From assembly GCF_051488665.1 (NCBI RefSeq), contig NZ_JBPSEG010000011.1:44215-108214 (forward strand): a DNA stretch of 64,000 bases. The letters run 5' to 3'. Made by a program: the position numbers and the translations under genes. A model generated the notes under the pieces. It made no database searches. It was not told the origin of the DNA and saw only the letters and a program-made list of their open reading frames with translations. Below, one piece after another: positions 33,573 through 42,522 of the stretch. This stretch comes from Melioribacter sp051488665. Its GTDB lineage: Bacteria > Bacteroidota > Ignavibacteria > Ignavibacteriales > Melioribacteraceae. Every line of letters starts with the position of its first letter. The first letter of the stretch is position 1.

Positions 33573-34088
33573 ATGAAACCGATAGTAAGCATAATTATGG
33601 GAAGCGATTCGGATTTACCCGTGATGAAAAACGCCGCCGAAGTCCTGGAAGACTTCGGAATCGATTATGAGATTAAAATTGTGTCGGCTCACAGAACTCC
33701 CGATTTCATGTTCGAATTCGCGCACAAAGCTGCCGAACGCGGAATCGAAGCGATAATTGCTGGAGCCGGCGGAGCGGCTCATTTGCCCGGAATGGTAGCT
33801 TCTTTAACAGAATTACCTGTCATCGGAGTGCCGATCAAAACTTCGTCGCTCAACGGCATCGACTCGCTTCTGTCGATTGTTCAGATGCCGGGCGGCGTCC
33901 CGGTAGCAACCGTCGCGATAAACAACGCTAAAAACGCCGGACTTCTTGCCTGCCGCATTTTAGCTTTGAAATATCCGGAGATAAAAAGTAAACTTATCGA
34001 ATCGATAAAAAATACAGAAAAAGAAGTGTTGGATAAATCGGATAAATTATACAAAGAAGGTTATAAAAAGTATCTTGGTAATTCTTAA
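33573..34088 (+). CDS. purE: N5-carboxyaminoimidazole ribonucleotide mutase
   Basis: Converts N5-CAIR to CAIR, directly after PurK; 171 residues, cytoplasmic octamer in the family. Diagnostic strings: IMGSDSDLPVMKNAAEVL at the N-terminus, VSAHRTPD with the catalytic His, AGAGGAAHLPGMVA, and the GIDSLLSIVQMPGGVPVATV loop. The presence of PurK marks it as class I (mutase) rather than class II. It ends convergently with the DUF58 gene, their stop codons sharing TTAA, and no separate terminator fits between them. Confidence 0.96.
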   Translation: MKPIVSIIMGSDSDLPVMKNAAEVLEDFGIDYEIKIVSAHRTPDFMFEFAHKAAERGIEAIIAGAGGAAHLPGMVASLTELPVIGVPIKTSSLNGIDSLLSIVQMPGGVPVATVAINNAKNAGLLACRILALKYPEIKSKLIESIKNTEKEVLDKSDKLYKEGYKKYLGNS

Positions 34089-34993
34089 AAGCTCATAATT
34101 CTTTTCTTGAAATATGAAAAAAGAGCCGTGCTGAAATTTTCGTTCGTTTTAATCAGATTGTATTCGATGCCGTAATTGAGAGATTCGTTCTTTAATTTTT
34201 CAATAAAACCCGCCATCGATTCCGAGTATGCTTTACGAATATGATACGGCTGCGACGACAGTTCTTCCGAAGTTTCGAGGTCTACAAAAAGAGCGTCCTT
34301 TTCGAAATCGAAATCGATTTCCGATGGGTCGAGCAGATGAAACAGAATTACTTCGTTCTTTCTGTGTTTAATCTTTTTAATCGATTTGAGTATTGTATCG
34401 GCGTCGTCGAAAAAATCCGATATGATTATTGTCAATCCCCTTTTCTTAATTTTTTCCGTAGCCTTATTCAAACAGTCGGTTGTATTAGTCGTTCCTCCCG
34501 GCTTTACGCCCGCAAGTGAAATCAGGATATTTTTCAGATGAAGTCTGTTGGATTTGGGCGGAAGGTAATTTTGAATTTCGTTCGAATAAATCGTGAGAGC
34601 TACCGCGTCTTTTTGATTGATCATTATATAACTCAGAGCCGAAGCCAGCGTTACGGCATAATCCAGTTTTGTTACGGACGCCTTATGCTTGAAACTCATC
34701 GAGTTGCTTACGTCGAGAAACAGATTACAAATTAAATTGGTTTCCTCTTCGTACTGCTTGATATAAAACCTGTCGCTCTTAGCGTAAACTTTCCAATCGA
34801 CATCCCTGAGCGAATCTCCCTGCATATACGGACGATGTTGACTGAATTCAACGCTGAAGCCGTGATACGGGCTTCGATGGAGTCCGACCATAAAGCCCTC
34901 GACAACTGCTTTTGCCCTCAGTTCAAGATTTTTAATTTTAGTTACGATTTCCGGTTGAAGATAAGCGACAATATCCTGCGATTTGACAAACAT
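34085..34993 (-). CDS. DUF58 domain protein (vWA-like)
   Basis: 302 residues, cytoplasmic, no signal. The DUF58 core is clear: GLHRSPYHGFSVEFSQHRPY near residue 37, DSLRDVDWKVYAKSDRFYIK near 74, then a von Willebrand A-type fold with the metal-site start DVSNSMSF near 109. Such proteins usually work with a MoxR AAA ATPase in metal-dehydrogenase or envelope-protein maturation, but no MoxR is adjacent. It is one base after the TPR lipoprotein, so the two are cotranscribed. Confidence 0.87.
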   Translation of the reverse strand: MFVKSQDIVAYLQPEIVTKIKNLELRAKAVVEGFMVGLHRSPYHGFSVEFSQHRPYMQGDSLRDVDWKVYAKSDRFYIKQYEEETNLICNLFLDVSNSMSFKHKASVTKLDYAVTLASALSYIMINQKDAVALTIYSNEIQNYLPPKSNRLHLKNILISLAGVKPGGTTNTTDCLNKATEKIKKRGLTIIISDFFDDADTILKSIKKIKHRKNEVILFHLLDPSEIDFDFEKDALFVDLETSEELSSQPYHIRKAYSESMAGFIEKLKNESLNYGIEYNLIKTNENFSTALFSYFKKRIMSF

Positions 34994-34994
34994 G

Positions 34995-35492
34995 TCACTG
35001 ATTCTTTAATCTTTGCTCAAGCAATTTATCGGGCGGCATACCGAGATATTCCAGTTCGAGTTTAACGGAGGCAACCATTTCGCTTTCCGGATAGCGTTTC
35101 AGAAATTCTTCGTAAGTTTTTCTTGCCGCGCTTGTATCGTTCAATTCATTTGCTTCGATATAGCCCGCTACAAAAAGCGCTTTTTGAGATTCTTTGGCGT
35201 CGGGATATTCCGAAGAAAGTCTTTTATAATAAAGAACCGCGTTGCCGAGCGATTCTTTATTATCCGTTTCCTTAATCAAATTCATGTGATAAATTTTTGC
35301 TATTTCGTAGAGAGCTTTCGGCGCAAGCCGACTGCCGGGATGCTCTTCAACTAATTTATTATATTCGTTGACAGCGCCCTGAAAATCGTTCTTTTTGACC
35401 AATTCCATGGCGGCGTTAAAAATTTCGGTATCGCTTTGAGAACTGCACGAAACCAATAAAACCGAAAAGAAAAACAAGAATATTTTACGCAT
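34995..35492 (-). CDS. TPR-containing lipoprotein (BamD/YbgF-like)
   Basis: 165 residues. Lipobox LLVSC, with Cys about residue 16, gives an outer-membrane-facing lipoprotein. The rest is TPR helices: FNAAMELVKKNDFQGAVNEY, then LAPKALYEIAKIYH, then AVLYYKRLSSEYPDAKESQK and ARKTYEEFLKRYPES, the pattern of BamD and CpoB-type proteins. It is shorter than BamD, so a direct role in barrel assembly is not certain. It sits between hydE and the DUF58 gene. Confidence 0.8.
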   Translation of the reverse strand: MRKIFLFFFSVLLVSCSSQSDTEIFNAAMELVKKNDFQGAVNEYNKLVEEHPGSRLAPKALYEIAKIYHMNLIKETDNKESLGNAVLYYKRLSSEYPDAKESQKALFVAGYIEANELNDTSAARKTYEEFLKRYPESEMVASVKLELEYLGMPPDKLLEQRLKNQ

Positions 35493-35552
35493 AAAATTTC
35501 CCGATTTTTTTGTTGACTAATATACAATAATAATCGGATAAACGGATTGAAA

Positions 35553-36596
35553 TCAATTCTTATGATTTAAAAGTTTCAGAGAGTCTCCTCTCGAAGAAGA
35601 AACTCTTCTGCCGATCGATTCGATTTGCAATTGGAGACAGGAACGGCAGTAGTCGGGATTGTCGTTGACGCACTTTCTGTCGGCATAAATCTGGTATTTT
35701 TCCCTGTATGGCGAGGGTGTAAAGTCGGGCATTACTACATTTGCCCCGGCTTTAAGTCCTTTAATTCTGCCGTCTTCGTCAAGAGTCGCAAGAGCAGTCG
35801 TGGCGGGAATATGAGCGTCTTTCAGAACAATTCTTGCAACAGCCATTGTTTTAAGCGTCAGCAGTACGTCCCCGGCTTTTTTATTGTGCCACGGTGTATC
35901 GGGCGCGGGTATGAAAGGTCCGAACGCCGCCATATCGAGATCAAATTCTTTACACAACAAAATATCGTCGGCTATATCTTCCAATGTCTGATTCGGAAGT
36001 CCAATCATATTACCCGACCCTACCTGATAACCGATTTCTTTCAAAAAGCGGATATGTTCCAACCGTTCGTCCAATTTTTGATTTTCATGAAAAGCGGCGT
36101 ATAATTTCGGATTTGCCGTTTCATGTTTTATCAGGTACCGGTCGGCTCCCGCAATTTTCCATGTTCTGTATTCTTCGAAATCGCGCTCTCCCAAACTCAA
36201 CGTTATTGCCACGTCGGCTTTCCGTTTGATCGAATAAATTATGTAGGCAATCTGGTCAGTATCATAATATGCATCCTCGCCCGACTGGAGCACAATCGTA
36301 AAAATTCCTTTATTGATAATCTTATGAGCTACTTCAACGACTTCATCGGGAGTCATGCGGTACCGCGGCAGATTTTTGTTGCTTTTTCTCAAACCGCAAT
36401 AGAGGCAATCCTGCTCGCAATAATTGGAAAAATCGATAATTCCCCTCAGATGGACTTCGTCGCCGCAATAAAGACGGCGTACTTCATCGGCTCTTGCGAA
36501 TAAAGAATTTATCTCCTTTTCATCGGATAAACCGAGCAGATATATAATTTCGTCCCGGTTCAAACTCTCTTTTTTCAATAATTCGTTTATATCCAT
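35553..36596 (-). CDS. hydE: [FeFe]-hydrogenase H-cluster maturase HydE (radical SAM)
   Basis: 347 residues. The radical SAM cluster motif Cys60-x3-Cys64-x2-Cys67 lies in NYCEQDCLYCGLRKSN, and the barrel contains IVLQSGEDAYYD and KEIGYQVGSGNMIGLPNQT, typical of HydE rather than BioB. It builds part of the di-iron dithiomethylamine site with HydG and HydF. It lies 21 bases after hydG. PylB is a close homologue but no pyrrolysine genes are near; the hydG neighbour settles the call. Confidence 0.93.
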   Translation of the reverse strand: MDINELLKKESLNRDEIIYLLGLSDEKEINSLFARADEVRRLYCGDEVHLRGIIDFSNYCEQDCLYCGLRKSNKNLPRYRMTPDEVVEVAHKIINKGIFTIVLQSGEDAYYDTDQIAYIIYSIKRKADVAITLSLGERDFEEYRTWKIAGADRYLIKHETANPKLYAAFHENQKLDERLEHIRFLKEIGYQVGSGNMIGLPNQTLEDIADDILLCKEFDLDMAAFGPFIPAPDTPWHNKKAGDVLLTLKTMAVARIVLKDAHIPATTALATLDEDGRIKGLKAGANVVMPDFTPSPYREKYQIYADRKCVNDNPDYCRSCLQLQIESIGRRVSSSRGDSLKLLNHKN

Positions 36597-36617
36597 AATC
36601 GGGAAATAATTTAGTTA

Positions 36618-38009
36618 TCAGAAAAATACATCGCGTTCGCCCGCGTCTACTCTTTCGACCATTTTCAATGTTTTATTCTTAGTCGGCTCTTCGAGTTTTT
36701 CAATTTCATTGAGCAGAAATTCGAGAGCTACTTTTTTCGTTTCCTCAGACGCGTAGTCGAGTATATATTCTTTAAAAGTCGAAATTGCATTCGGCGAACA
36801 GAGTTTGCCTATATTGCCAGTTTTTGCAAGTTCCATAAACCGGTCGCCCGTACGAGAAGACCTGTAGCAGGCGGTGCAAAAACTCGGGAGATATCCCAAT
36901 TGGCAGCAATCCCGAACGACTTCGTCTAATGAACGATGGTCGCCCAGTTGAAATTGCTCCATTTGATGTTCTTCCAGACTTTCCTGCGATTCTTTATATG
37001 CTCCGGGCGAAGTACGGCTTCCGGCGCTTATCTGCGACACTCCCAAATTGAATAATTCTCTTCTCAATTCGGGACGCTCCCTTGTCGATAAAATAATTCC
37101 CGTATACGGAACTGCCAAACGAATAACCGCCACAAGCTTTTTGAACGAAATGTCGTCGACAGCAAACGGTGGTTTTTCCGAAACGGGAGCATTCAAAGCG
37201 GGCTCCAACCTTGGCACCGAAATGGTATGCGGACCAATTCCGTACTTTTCATCAAGATAAAAAGCGTGGCTCAACATTGCGAGCGTTTCAAATTTATAAT
37301 CCATTAAACCAAACAACGCTCCGATTCCTACGTCGTCAATTCCGGCTTGCAAAGCTCTTTCCATTGCATAAAGTCTCCAGGCAAAATCTCTCTTCGGTCC
37401 GTCGGGATGCATTTTCATATACGTTTCGTAATGATAAGTCTCCTGAAAACACTGATAAGTGCCTATGCCAAAACTCTTTAACGTTTTGAATTCATCCACT
37501 GTCAGAGGAGCCACATTAACGTTAATTCTTCTTATATTGCCGCCGTTAATGTGAACTTTGTACATCGTATCGATTGCTTTGCCCACAAAATCGAGTCCCG
37601 GTTTTTTCGGATGCTCTCCGGCAACCAACAATATTCTCTTATGCCCCTGCTTTACCAAAAACTCCGTTTCTTCTCTTATTTCGTCGAGAGTGAGCGTTTT
37701 TCTTTTCAATTCTTTGTTGTCCCTGCGGAAAGCGCAATAGAGACAATTATTTACGCAAATATTTGTAATGTAGAGCGGAGCAAAGAGAACCAGTCTGTTG
37801 CCGTAAATTTTCTCTTTTACCTCTTTAGCCGTATGGAACAGTTCTTCGAGTACTTCTTTATCCTCGATATTCAAAAGAGCGGCGCTTTCTTTGAGGCTCA
37901 ATCCCTTGGCGTTTTTTGACTTTTCGATAATTTCACGCTGATAGGACCTGTCGTTTAATCCCTTATCTTCAATAAGAGATTGAATATATTCTTCGTTAAT
38001 GAATTCCAT
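36618..38009 (-). CDS. hydG: [FeFe]-hydrogenase H-cluster maturase HydG (radical SAM tyrosine lyase)
   Basis: 463 residues. Cleaves tyrosine to give CO and cyanide ligands for the H-cluster. N-terminal radical SAM motif Cys85-x3-Cys89-x2-Cys92 (NICVNNCLYCAFRRDN). The C-terminal second-cluster region FCTACYRSSRTGDRFMELA and the later Cys (GKLCSPNA) distinguish HydG from ThiH. Together with HydE it shows that the host makes an [FeFe] hydrogenase, but neither hydF nor a hydrogenase subunit is in this window. Confidence 0.95.
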   Translation of the reverse strand: MEFINEEYIQSLIEDKGLNDRSYQREIIEKSKNAKGLSLKESAALLNIEDKEVLEELFHTAKEVKEKIYGNRLVLFAPLYITNICVNNCLYCAFRRDNKELKRKTLTLDEIREETEFLVKQGHKRILLVAGEHPKKPGLDFVGKAIDTMYKVHINGGNIRRINVNVAPLTVDEFKTLKSFGIGTYQCFQETYHYETYMKMHPDGPKRDFAWRLYAMERALQAGIDDVGIGALFGLMDYKFETLAMLSHAFYLDEKYGIGPHTISVPRLEPALNAPVSEKPPFAVDDISFKKLVAVIRLAVPYTGIILSTRERPELRRELFNLGVSQISAGSRTSPGAYKESQESLEEHQMEQFQLGDHRSLDEVVRDCCQLGYLPSFCTACYRSSRTGDRFMELAKTGNIGKLCSPNAISTFKEYILDYASEETKKVALEFLLNEIEKLEEPTKNKTLKMVERVDAGERDVFF

Positions 38010-38153
38010 ACTGCCTCTTATAATTAGTGCAGGTGTAATTTAATTAAACAATAAGCATACCAGTACGGAAATCATTAAATAAATGAGGGTAAAAGGAGAG
38101 TTTTTCTTAAAAAAGAGAAATATAAAAGTCGTTATTCTATAATTGCGATAAAA

Positions 38154-39095
38154 TCAGACAACGCCGCTTTCCGGTATTTCTATGAAACCTCTCGAACCGT
38201 TAACGATGCACTGCAAACCGAAAGGAATCGTTATATTATCTTTAATATGCCCGTGTTTGACGTTATAAATAACAGGAATTTTCATTTTTTCAAAATATTC
38301 GAGAATTACCTCATTTAAAGTAAACGAAGCTTTGCTGTTATCCGTTTCGTAACAATTTACAAACCGTCCCAAAATTACAGCCTGCGCGTTCTTAAAGAGT
38401 TTAGCCAAGCGTATATGATTGAACATTCTGTCGATTTTATACGGCGGTTCGTTTATTTCTTCGAAAATGAAAACCGGGGACTTAAATTGCGGTAAAAATT
38501 CGGTTCCGATAAGAGATGTGAAAATACTCAGATTTCCACCGATTAAATTTCCGACTCCGCGGCCTTTCCGGAGCACGAAGAATTTTTCTTCCGAAGGATT
38601 TTTCAGACGACCGATTTTTTTATTTGAAGTAATAGTACGCCAGAAAATCTCTTCGGTAAATTCGCTCACCTGCTCATGAAAATCGACCGCAAGCATCGGT
38701 CCCGCGAATGTAACGAGTCCGCACTTTTTCAAAAAAGCCAATTGCAGCGCATTAATATCGCTGTATCCGACGAAAATTTTCGGGTTTCTTTTCACCAGAT
38801 TATAATTAATTTTATCGAGGAGTCGGGTTGATCCGTAGCCTCCCCGGATCGAAAATATAGCTTTTACATGCTTGTTTTCGAACATATAATGAAGGTCTTC
38901 GAGTCTTTGCTCGTCGGTGCCGGCTAAATATCCTTCCTGAAGACCGACATTTTTGCCGAGTTCCACACGGTAACCGATGCTCTCGAGATAACTGACGCCT
39001 TTATTGATTTTATTCAGGTCGTCGGGTGATGATGCAGGCGAGATTAATCCTATTACGTCTCCTGCATTTAATTTGGGGGGTTTAATCAACTTCAT
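38154..39095 (-). CDS. LD-carboxypeptidase (peptidase S66)
   Basis: 313 residues, no signal, so cytoplasmic murein-tetrapeptide recycling is expected. The serine nucleophile Ser89 is in the FSIRGGYGSTRLL turn, the Glu lies in FIFEEINEPPYKIDRM (about residue 213) and the His in VKHGHIKDNITIPFGL (about 283), the Ser-Glu-His triad of the family. N-terminal IGLISPASSPDDLNKI is typical. It is preceded by a strong terminator, so it has its own promoter in 39096-39172. Confidence 0.92.
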   Translation of the reverse strand: MKLIKPPKLNAGDVIGLISPASSPDDLNKINKGVSYLESIGYRVELGKNVGLQEGYLAGTDEQRLEDLHYMFENKHVKAIFSIRGGYGSTRLLDKINYNLVKRNPKIFVGYSDINALQLAFLKKCGLVTFAGPMLAVDFHEQVSEFTEEIFWRTITSNKKIGRLKNPSEEKFFVLRKGRGVGNLIGGNLSIFTSLIGTEFLPQFKSPVFIFEEINEPPYKIDRMFNHIRLAKLFKNAQAVILGRFVNCYETDNSKASFTLNEVILEYFEKMKIPVIYNVKHGHIKDNITIPFGLQCIVNGSRGFIEIPESGVV

Positions 39096-39172
39096 TAAGA
39101 TTTATAGTTTTGTCAGAAGTTTTTTACAATATAAAAAAAGTTTAATCCAATGCAAAATAATTTTTTTGATTT

Positions 39173-39198
39173 ATGCGGCTCTTGCTAAAGAGCCGCAT
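39173..39198 (-). terminator. Rho-independent terminator after the GH26 gene
   Basis: Perfect 11-bp stem ATGCGGCTCTT / AAGAGCCGCAT with loop GCTA, 6 bases past the GH26 stop. AT-rich tails on both sides allow activity in either direction. It ends the GH9-GH5-GH88/105-GH26 operon. Confidence 0.85.
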
Positions 39199-39203
39199 TT
39201 GTT

Positions 39204-40250
39204 TTATTTCAATACCGGATAGTGGATTTTGACCGAATCAATATCCGTCCACGGCAATTCATCCAGAGTAAGCACTTTTTCGTCGTTGTAAATTTCAATA
39301 AATTGACGATTCGATTGAATACCGCCAAAAGGATCGCCCCAGAGCATAAACCAGACCCATCGAGGCTGATCTTCCAATATTTCACTTGAAGGCGCAGCTC
39401 CAACTTCTCCCAAAGCAATAGGTTTATCCTTTGCCAATTCGAGCAGTTCGTTATAATTCTCCAGATTAAATCCTTCCGAATAAACGTCTGTGGCAAGAAT
39501 ATCCACAACATCGTCGCCCGGATAATAATCGGCATAAGAACCGACGCCGGGCTTAACTTCGTTTGCATTGAAAACCCAGAGAAGATTATTAAGACCATGA
39601 AAATTCACCAACCTGTCGAAAAGCATCCGGTAAAGTTTTTTATAGCCGTCATCTCCTTTTTTTCCGCCCCACCAGAACCATCCTCCGTTCATTTCGTGAT
39701 ACGGTCTCCAGAGAACAGGCACGCCCGCATATTTCAGTTGTTTTAAGAACCATGCAATTACGTCAACCTGAGATTTCCATCTTTCGTTCAGTTCCGTGCC
39801 GTCAGTAATCAGGTCATTCCATTCGTCATCTGTAAGTTGACTCTGAATTGCCGAACTGAAGTCGACAGGTTCTTCCATATTCGGAGGCACGGCGTGCCAC
39901 ATTAATGTGATAATAAAACCTTCGTTGTAACGTTTTATAGCCTCGTCAACAATTTGCTGCCTGTAATTAATACCATCCCATGACCCCGGTTCGCTGAATC
40001 CGAAATCCTGTCCGAACAGAGCCGGATATTTACCTGTGGCTTTATGTACAGCCGGTAGTCTTAAAGAACCCAGCAATGGCACGGAATGCTGACCTGCCAA
40101 AGTATATTTCCCCGAAATCGAGTAAAAATAGTTAAGCAGTTCGACAGCTTCGGGCGAAGCGTTCGGGGTAACAGGCAAAACAATACTTGAGTCCTGCTGT
40201 GCTTTAATTGTTAGAGTAAGAAAAATCAATAAACATATTTTTTTTAACAT
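39204..40250 (-). CDS. Glycoside hydrolase family 26 (beta-mannanase-type), exported
   Basis: 348 residues with a signal peptide (CLLIFLTLTIKAQ). Retaining (beta/alpha)8 enzyme. The acid/base Glu186 is in LWRPYHEMNGGWFWWGG and the nucleophile Glu282 in IALGEVGAAP, both exact GH26 patterns; GQHSVPLLGS and TLMWHAVPP also fit. Most likely an endo-mannanase acting on glucomannan or galactomannan, but other GH26 activities are possible. Two bases after the GH88/105 gene, last in the operon. Confidence 0.94.
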   Translation of the reverse strand: MLKKICLLIFLTLTIKAQQDSSIVLPVTPNASPEAVELLNYFYSISGKYTLAGQHSVPLLGSLRLPAVHKATGKYPALFGQDFGFSEPGSWDGINYRQQIVDEAIKRYNEGFIITLMWHAVPPNMEEPVDFSSAIQSQLTDDEWNDLITDGTELNERWKSQVDVIAWFLKQLKYAGVPVLWRPYHEMNGGWFWWGGKKGDDGYKKLYRMLFDRLVNFHGLNNLLWVFNANEVKPGVGSYADYYPGDDVVDILATDVYSEGFNLENYNELLELAKDKPIALGEVGAAPSSEILEDQPRWVWFMLWGDPFGGIQSNRQFIEIYNDEKVLTLDELPWTDIDSVKIHYPVLK

Positions 40251-40252
40251 AG

Positions 40253-41332
40253 TTACTCCGGTTTATTTAATTCTTGATATGCCGTTTCCATTAATATAAA
40301 GAATGCCTGACCTTCAGTGGCGGTGCCCGGATGATTAAAATCGGGAGACCCGCAAACTCCTTGAATCAAACCGTATTTATCAAATTTCGAATGGGCGGCT
40401 TTTCTCATCAATTCCGCCTTTTCGAGATATGAGCTGTCGAGCCAGCCTCCTTTTACCCCCTTGAATATCGAATACGAAAGCATTTGGGACAAATTAGTTT
40501 CTACAAACGAATTATAATCGTCGACTATATTATGAAATAAACCGTCGTCGCGCAAATGAATTAAACATCCGTCGAGTAAACTTCTTAATCTGTTTATTAA
40601 TAATTGTTTTTCGCTTGCCATCGATTCGGGAAGTTTTGGAATAATTCTCGTAAAACCCGCCGCAGTCCAGCCGTTACCGACTCCCCAGAACTCTTTCCTT
40701 GCATATTGATTTTTTTCGAAATCCCACATATGGGACAACAGTTTTTTGTCGTCATTCCATAATACCCGCCAAACTCCGTTAATCTGTTTCATTGCTTCCC
40801 GGTATTTTTCCGCCGCAACTAAAAAAGGCGGCAGCATATAGTTAATATCGCTCCAAACCTGCGGAATATTCGTAAAATGATAAATAATCCCTTCTTTATT
40901 CCGGGGAGCATCATACAAAATATAATTCAAAAGTTTATTAAATCCGTCGTATAAATTCTTATCCCCGGTTTTCTTGGCAGCCCACAGCAGAGCTTCGCCG
41001 GGCGATGCAGCGTCGCTCAATGCGAATTCTTCTCCCAACATGGCGAGTCTTCCGTCCGGAGTTTGTCTTACGACCGCTTCTTTAGCCATAAGAATTACAA
41101 GTTCTTCCTCGCCGCGCTCCAATAAAGCCTGCATTGCAACGCCTTGCTCCCACGGGGCTCTCTGCATTGTAAGCATGGCAAGTATTGCTTTTTCCACCAT
41201 TCCCACGCTTTTAGCAAATATTGTTTTTTCCTCCGGTTCGGAATTCAGAATTTTGCCGTCAATGATACCCGGGCCGACTAAACTAAGTGGAATTATGCTT
41301 AAGAACCGTTTTCTTTTCATATTTAATAGCAT
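40253..41332 (-). CDS. Glycoside hydrolase family 88/105-like (unsaturated uronyl hydrolase type)
   Basis: 359 residues, (alpha/alpha)6 fold. Pieces matching the GH88/GH105 family (PF07470): APWEQGVAMQALL near 58, the catalytic-Asp region VWSDINYMLPPFLV, WGVGNGWTAAGFTRI and GTATEGQAFFILM. It would remove unsaturated uronic acids from lyase products of pectin or related polymers. The N-terminus (MKRKRFLSIIPLSLVGPG) is signal-like, possibly Tat-directed; ATG 41320 is as likely a start as 41332. It is flanked by GH5 and GH26, which act on cellulose and mannan, so the locus seems aimed at a mixed plant-wall substrate. Confidence 0.82.
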   Translation of the reverse strand: MLLNMKRKRFLSIIPLSLVGPGIIDGKILNSEPEEKTIFAKSVGMVEKAILAMLTMQRAPWEQGVAMQALLERGEEELVILMAKEAVVRQTPDGRLAMLGEEFALSDAASPGEALLWAAKKTGDKNLYDGFNKLLNYILYDAPRNKEGIIYHFTNIPQVWSDINYMLPPFLVAAEKYREAMKQINGVWRVLWNDDKKLLSHMWDFEKNQYARKEFWGVGNGWTAAGFTRIIPKLPESMASEKQLLINRLRSLLDGCLIHLRDDGLFHNIVDDYNSFVETNLSQMLSYSIFKGVKGGWLDSSYLEKAELMRKAAHSKFDKYGLIQGVCGSPDFNHPGTATEGQAFFILMETAYQELNKPE

Positions 41333-41404
41333 TTATGTTATTAAATGATATCCGTATTATATTTATATTGTATAGATTACATAAATTAGCTGATATTCAT
41401 TATA

Positions 41405-42511
41405 TCAAAAATATTTTTTAATTAATTCGAGCATTTCCCTGTCGAGTTTATGACCTTTATAGTTCTCATATTTCACGTCTTTTCTGCTGCTGTTCAATAT
41501 GCCGAAATCGCCTTTTAGATTCCACATGGCATGTCCCCATCCTGCTTCTTTCCATAGCGAGAGAACATCTTCCATCCATCTGAGACAAACGTCATGAGGA
41601 GTTTTATTGTAGCACCCCCATTCTCCGACATGGACAAGCGAACCTTGCTCCACAAGAGGCATCCAAGAATCAATTAATTTCACTCTGAGCGCTTCTTTAT
41701 CCCATAGTTTGCCGTTATCGGCTTTTAACGGCCAGGCGGGAGGATTAAAAGTTTCGAATTCGTCTTCAGGCACCCAGGTTGCCGTATAATGGCTAAGGCT
41801 CATCGGATCATAGCCGCGGGTACTTTGCATCGGCACGACGTCCGCCAATTCCATTACCGGGTATCTGCCGATTTCCCTTCCGTCGGCTACAATTAAGCGC
41901 GCCGAATCTTCTTCCTTTATTCCCGTTACAAGAGCTTTGACAATTTCCACATATCTCTTGACATTTGTATTTTTTGGCGGTTCGTTAATCAAATCGAAAC
42001 TCAGTTGCGAATTCGGTATTCCGCTGTATCGCCTTGCAATATATTTCCAATGGAATACGGCTGCATCGAGCGCTTTTGCCATATTTTCAGGCGTATCGTC
42101 AAATAGATCGTACGGCTCCAAATTTCTGCCGTTAATACAATATCCGGGAATCCGATGTAAATTAAGGTTAATATGGATATTGTATCGCTTCCCGAATTCA
42201 ATTAATTCATCTACATCTTTAAATACATCCTCGTCAATTTCGTACCAATTATCTTTCGACGCCCAATTCCAATACGACATTGGAATTCTGGCGAAGTTAA
42301 AGCCCCATTCCGCCATTATTTCAAAATCTTCTTCATTAAATTTTCTACGGGGACCCATACCGCTTGTTTTTTCGGTGAGATTAAAACCGATATAACGTGG
42401 AATATCGATTTTATTATTCTTAATATTCGACGCTAATACCGACGGCAGACCGCTGATAAGCGATCCAGCTCCAAGCATTCCTGTAATTTTTATAAATTCT
42501 CTACGGTCCAT
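41405..42511 (-). CDS. Glycoside hydrolase family 5 (cellulase-type), Tat signal
   Basis: 368 residues. N-terminus MDRREFIKITGMLGAGSLIS is a classical twin-arginine signal, so export is in folded form. GH5 catalytic residues: acid/base Glu177 in LINEPPK and nucleophile Glu297 in VHVGEWGCYN; RIPMSYWNW and INLNLHRIPG fit the fold. Endoglucanase or mannanase activity is possible. It starts 11 bases after the GH9 gene stop. Tat export suggests a periplasmic place, so it may finish oligosaccharides imported by the receptor, unlike the Sec-exported enzymes beside it. Confidence 0.93.
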   Translation of the reverse strand: MDRREFIKITGMLGAGSLISGLPSVLASNIKNNKIDIPRYIGFNLTEKTSGMGPRRKFNEEDFEIMAEWGFNFARIPMSYWNWASKDNWYEIDEDVFKDVDELIEFGKRYNIHINLNLHRIPGYCINGRNLEPYDLFDDTPENMAKALDAAVFHWKYIARRYSGIPNSQLSFDLINEPPKNTNVKRYVEIVKALVTGIKEEDSARLIVADGREIGRYPVMELADVVPMQSTRGYDPMSLSHYTATWVPEDEFETFNPPAWPLKADNGKLWDKEALRVKLIDSWMPLVEQGSLVHVGEWGCYNKTPHDVCLRWMEDVLSLWKEAGWGHAMWNLKGDFGILNSSRKDVKYENYKGHKLDREMLELIKKYF

Positions 42512-42522
42512 CGGGTATTCCT

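Noticed and set aside
34085..34088. Terminator between purE and the DUF58 gene
   Set aside because: The two stop codons overlap and no stem-loop fits in the join.
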